Shown: piece by piece, positions 5,906 through 6,909 of the stretch
Layout: each line of letters begins with the position of its first letter
Numbering within the stretch: the first letter of the stretch is position 1
Source: Acidobacteriota bacterium
GTDB lineage: Bacteria; Acidobacteriota; Terriglobia; Acidiferrales; UBA7541
Length of the DNA stretch: 6,909 nucleotides
Direction: 5' to 3'
Assembly (NCBI GenBank): GCA_003224515.1
Contig: QHZC01000040.1
Span: forward strand, 1-6,909
Notes under the pieces: model-generated
Told to the model about the DNA's origin: nothing
The model's input: only the letters and a program-made list of their open reading frames with translations
Databases searched by the model: none
Program-made: the position numbers and the translations under genes

Positions 5906-6909
5906 AAGCTATGAGCGTTGGCTGCATCGCATGTTTCTCAACCCGCGCCAGTATTCTTGAATAAAAGCCCTCCACGTGCCGATAACAGCGGAGCTGTCCT
6001 TCCTGTAACCACGCCCCCTGGCAATAGTGGCGGAGGAACTCTGCCCCCAACTGCAATAGGGCAGGCGCGGCAATTTCCTCGGCGATCACCGGAATCGCGT
6101 CAAGCTCAAAGTCCTCATAAGCGGAAGAAGATGCTCTGAGGAGCGAAGCCACAACGTCCACAGCATCAGCCTCGGGAAGCGTGGGATGCAGCAGCAGGTC
6201 GCAGCGATTCTCGATATAGCTGAAGTTCAGGCCCAAAGGACCGCGATAGACGATAGCCGCACCGATCGGTTCATCCTTGTACTCCCGGTAAGCTAGCCAC
6301 ACGCGACGCGTCCGCCGCAGCCCTACCTCGCGGTACAATTGGTCCACCTCGGTCAGTTCAGGATCAGTTGTGAGTTGCTCGGCGGCGACGTAAATACTGC
6401 CGCGCGCGACGGAAGCAATAAGGGAAAGGGCCTCTTCATGAGAAGGATCATAAGGGACGATGCGAACTCTCCCCCCTGAAGGCAGTGATCCGAATACTCT
6501 CGAGGGGAAACGGTTCTCTGGCCGAAACCAATTTTGATGCGACTCATCAACGCCTCTCAGAATGCTCGCGGCCGTTCCTGCCAACATTACCGCGCGCGAC
6601 GCGACCGGGTTGTTCTCAGAAACCAGGTGTTGCGAGGTCCAGCCATAATGCGTCGTGCGCCAAACGGCAATCGAAGCACGGCCGCTTTTTTTGTCACCGG
6701 CCGTCAGGACGTAGAGAAGGGAGTCGCCACCGCGCAACATTCGACGCCAGTTCTCTCTGACCTGTTCGAGGTGCGGAAGAAGACGGGCAGCTTTGTCGGG
6801 ATAGAGAAAACCGGTGCGCTCGTACAGCTCAAAGATTTCGCTCACGGACAAAGCATTGACCTCGACGCCGTAGGCGTCGTAGACCTCCGACAGCCGCGGA
6901 AGGCTGCTC
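5904..6909 (-). CDS. Unrecognised protein, 5' end outside the window; possible acetyltransferase-like fold
   Basis: At least 334 residues are visible. The frame is open to the right edge, with no ATG between 6852 and 6909. Codons there (giving LPRLSEVYDAYGVEVNAL) have mostly G or C in third position, like the rest of the gene, so the true start probably lies outside. In-window candidates are TTG at 6851 and GTG at 6845. I do not recognise the family. The protein has no signal peptide or membrane segment in the visible part. Segments such as RVWLAYREYKDEPIGAAIVYRG followed by a helix-rich stretch loosely recall the central strands of GNAT acyltransferases, and an earlier part (LLYVLTAGDKKSGRASIAVWR) looks similarly strand-rich. 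No acyl-CoA binding loop is evident, so this is only a guess. It ends two bases before the methyltransferase gene and is probably co-expressed with it. Confidence 0.75.
   Translation of the reverse strand, partial: SSLPRLSEVYDAYGVEVNALSVSEIFELYERTGFLYPDKAARLLPHLEQVRENWRRMLRGGDSLLYVLTAGDKKSGRASIAVWRTTHYGWTSQHLVSENNPVASRAVMLAGTAASILRGVDESHQNWFRPENRFPSRVFGSLPSGGRVRIVPYDPSHEEALSLIASVARGSIYVAAEQLTTDPELTEVDQLYREVGLRRTRRVWLAYREYKDEPIGAAIVYRGPLGLNFSYIENRCDLLLHPTLPEADAVDVVASLLRASSSAYEDFELDAIPVIAEEIAAPALLQLGAEFLRHYCQGAWLQEGQLRCYRHVEGFYSRILARVEKHAMQPTLIA

Noticed and set aside
6863..6879. Perfect 7-bp inverted repeat CGACGCC-GTA-GGCGTCG
   Set aside because: It lies in apparently coding sequence at the right edge with good codon pattern. 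A single copy in GC-rich coding DNA is likely chance.

Overview
The window looks like chromosomal DNA from a Gram-negative (diderm) bacterium. It encodes an outer-membrane TonB-dependent receptor, a periplasmic YfiR-like protein and a two-membrane-segment hybrid histidine kinase. By eye the base composition is moderately GC-rich, and the receptor plug resembles receptors common in Acidobacteriota and similar soil lineages. That placement is an impression from protein style, not a computed result. All supported genes lie on the minus strand, so transcription runs from right to left.

Right-hand block (5086-6909): an unrecognised protein, cut by the window edge at its 5' end, is followed after 2 bases by a class I SAM-dependent methyltransferase. 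The tight spacing suggests co-transcription and translational coupling. Nothing in the sequence names the substrate of either protein.

Middle gap (4751-5085): a 335-base intergenic leader. It holds a short direct repeat, a 6-bp hairpin and a clear ribosome binding site for the receptor gene. I see no convincing terminator, promoter or known riboswitch there.

Left-hand block (1-4750): a four-gene signalling cluster. The order is TonB-dependent receptor (2734-4750, broken by a frameshift), YfiR/DUF4154 periplasmic protein, CHASE8-HAMP-HisKA-HATPase-REC hybrid kinase, and the first seven codons of what looks like a response regulator. The yfiR-like and kinase genes overlap by four bases, and the kinase stop is one base from the next start, so the last three genes appear coupled. 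In Pseudomonas, YfiR is the periplasmic inhibitor of YfiN, a diguanylate cyclase with a CHASE8-type sensor. Here a CHASE8-type sensor sits on a histidine kinase instead. This suggests a YfiR-controlled phosphorelay with a TonB-dependent receptor as the outer-membrane partner.

The most notable lesion is in the receptor gene. The reading frame switches near 3520-3532, and by comparison with the family about 15 residues seem to be missing there, consistent with a deletion of about 44 bases or an assembly fault.
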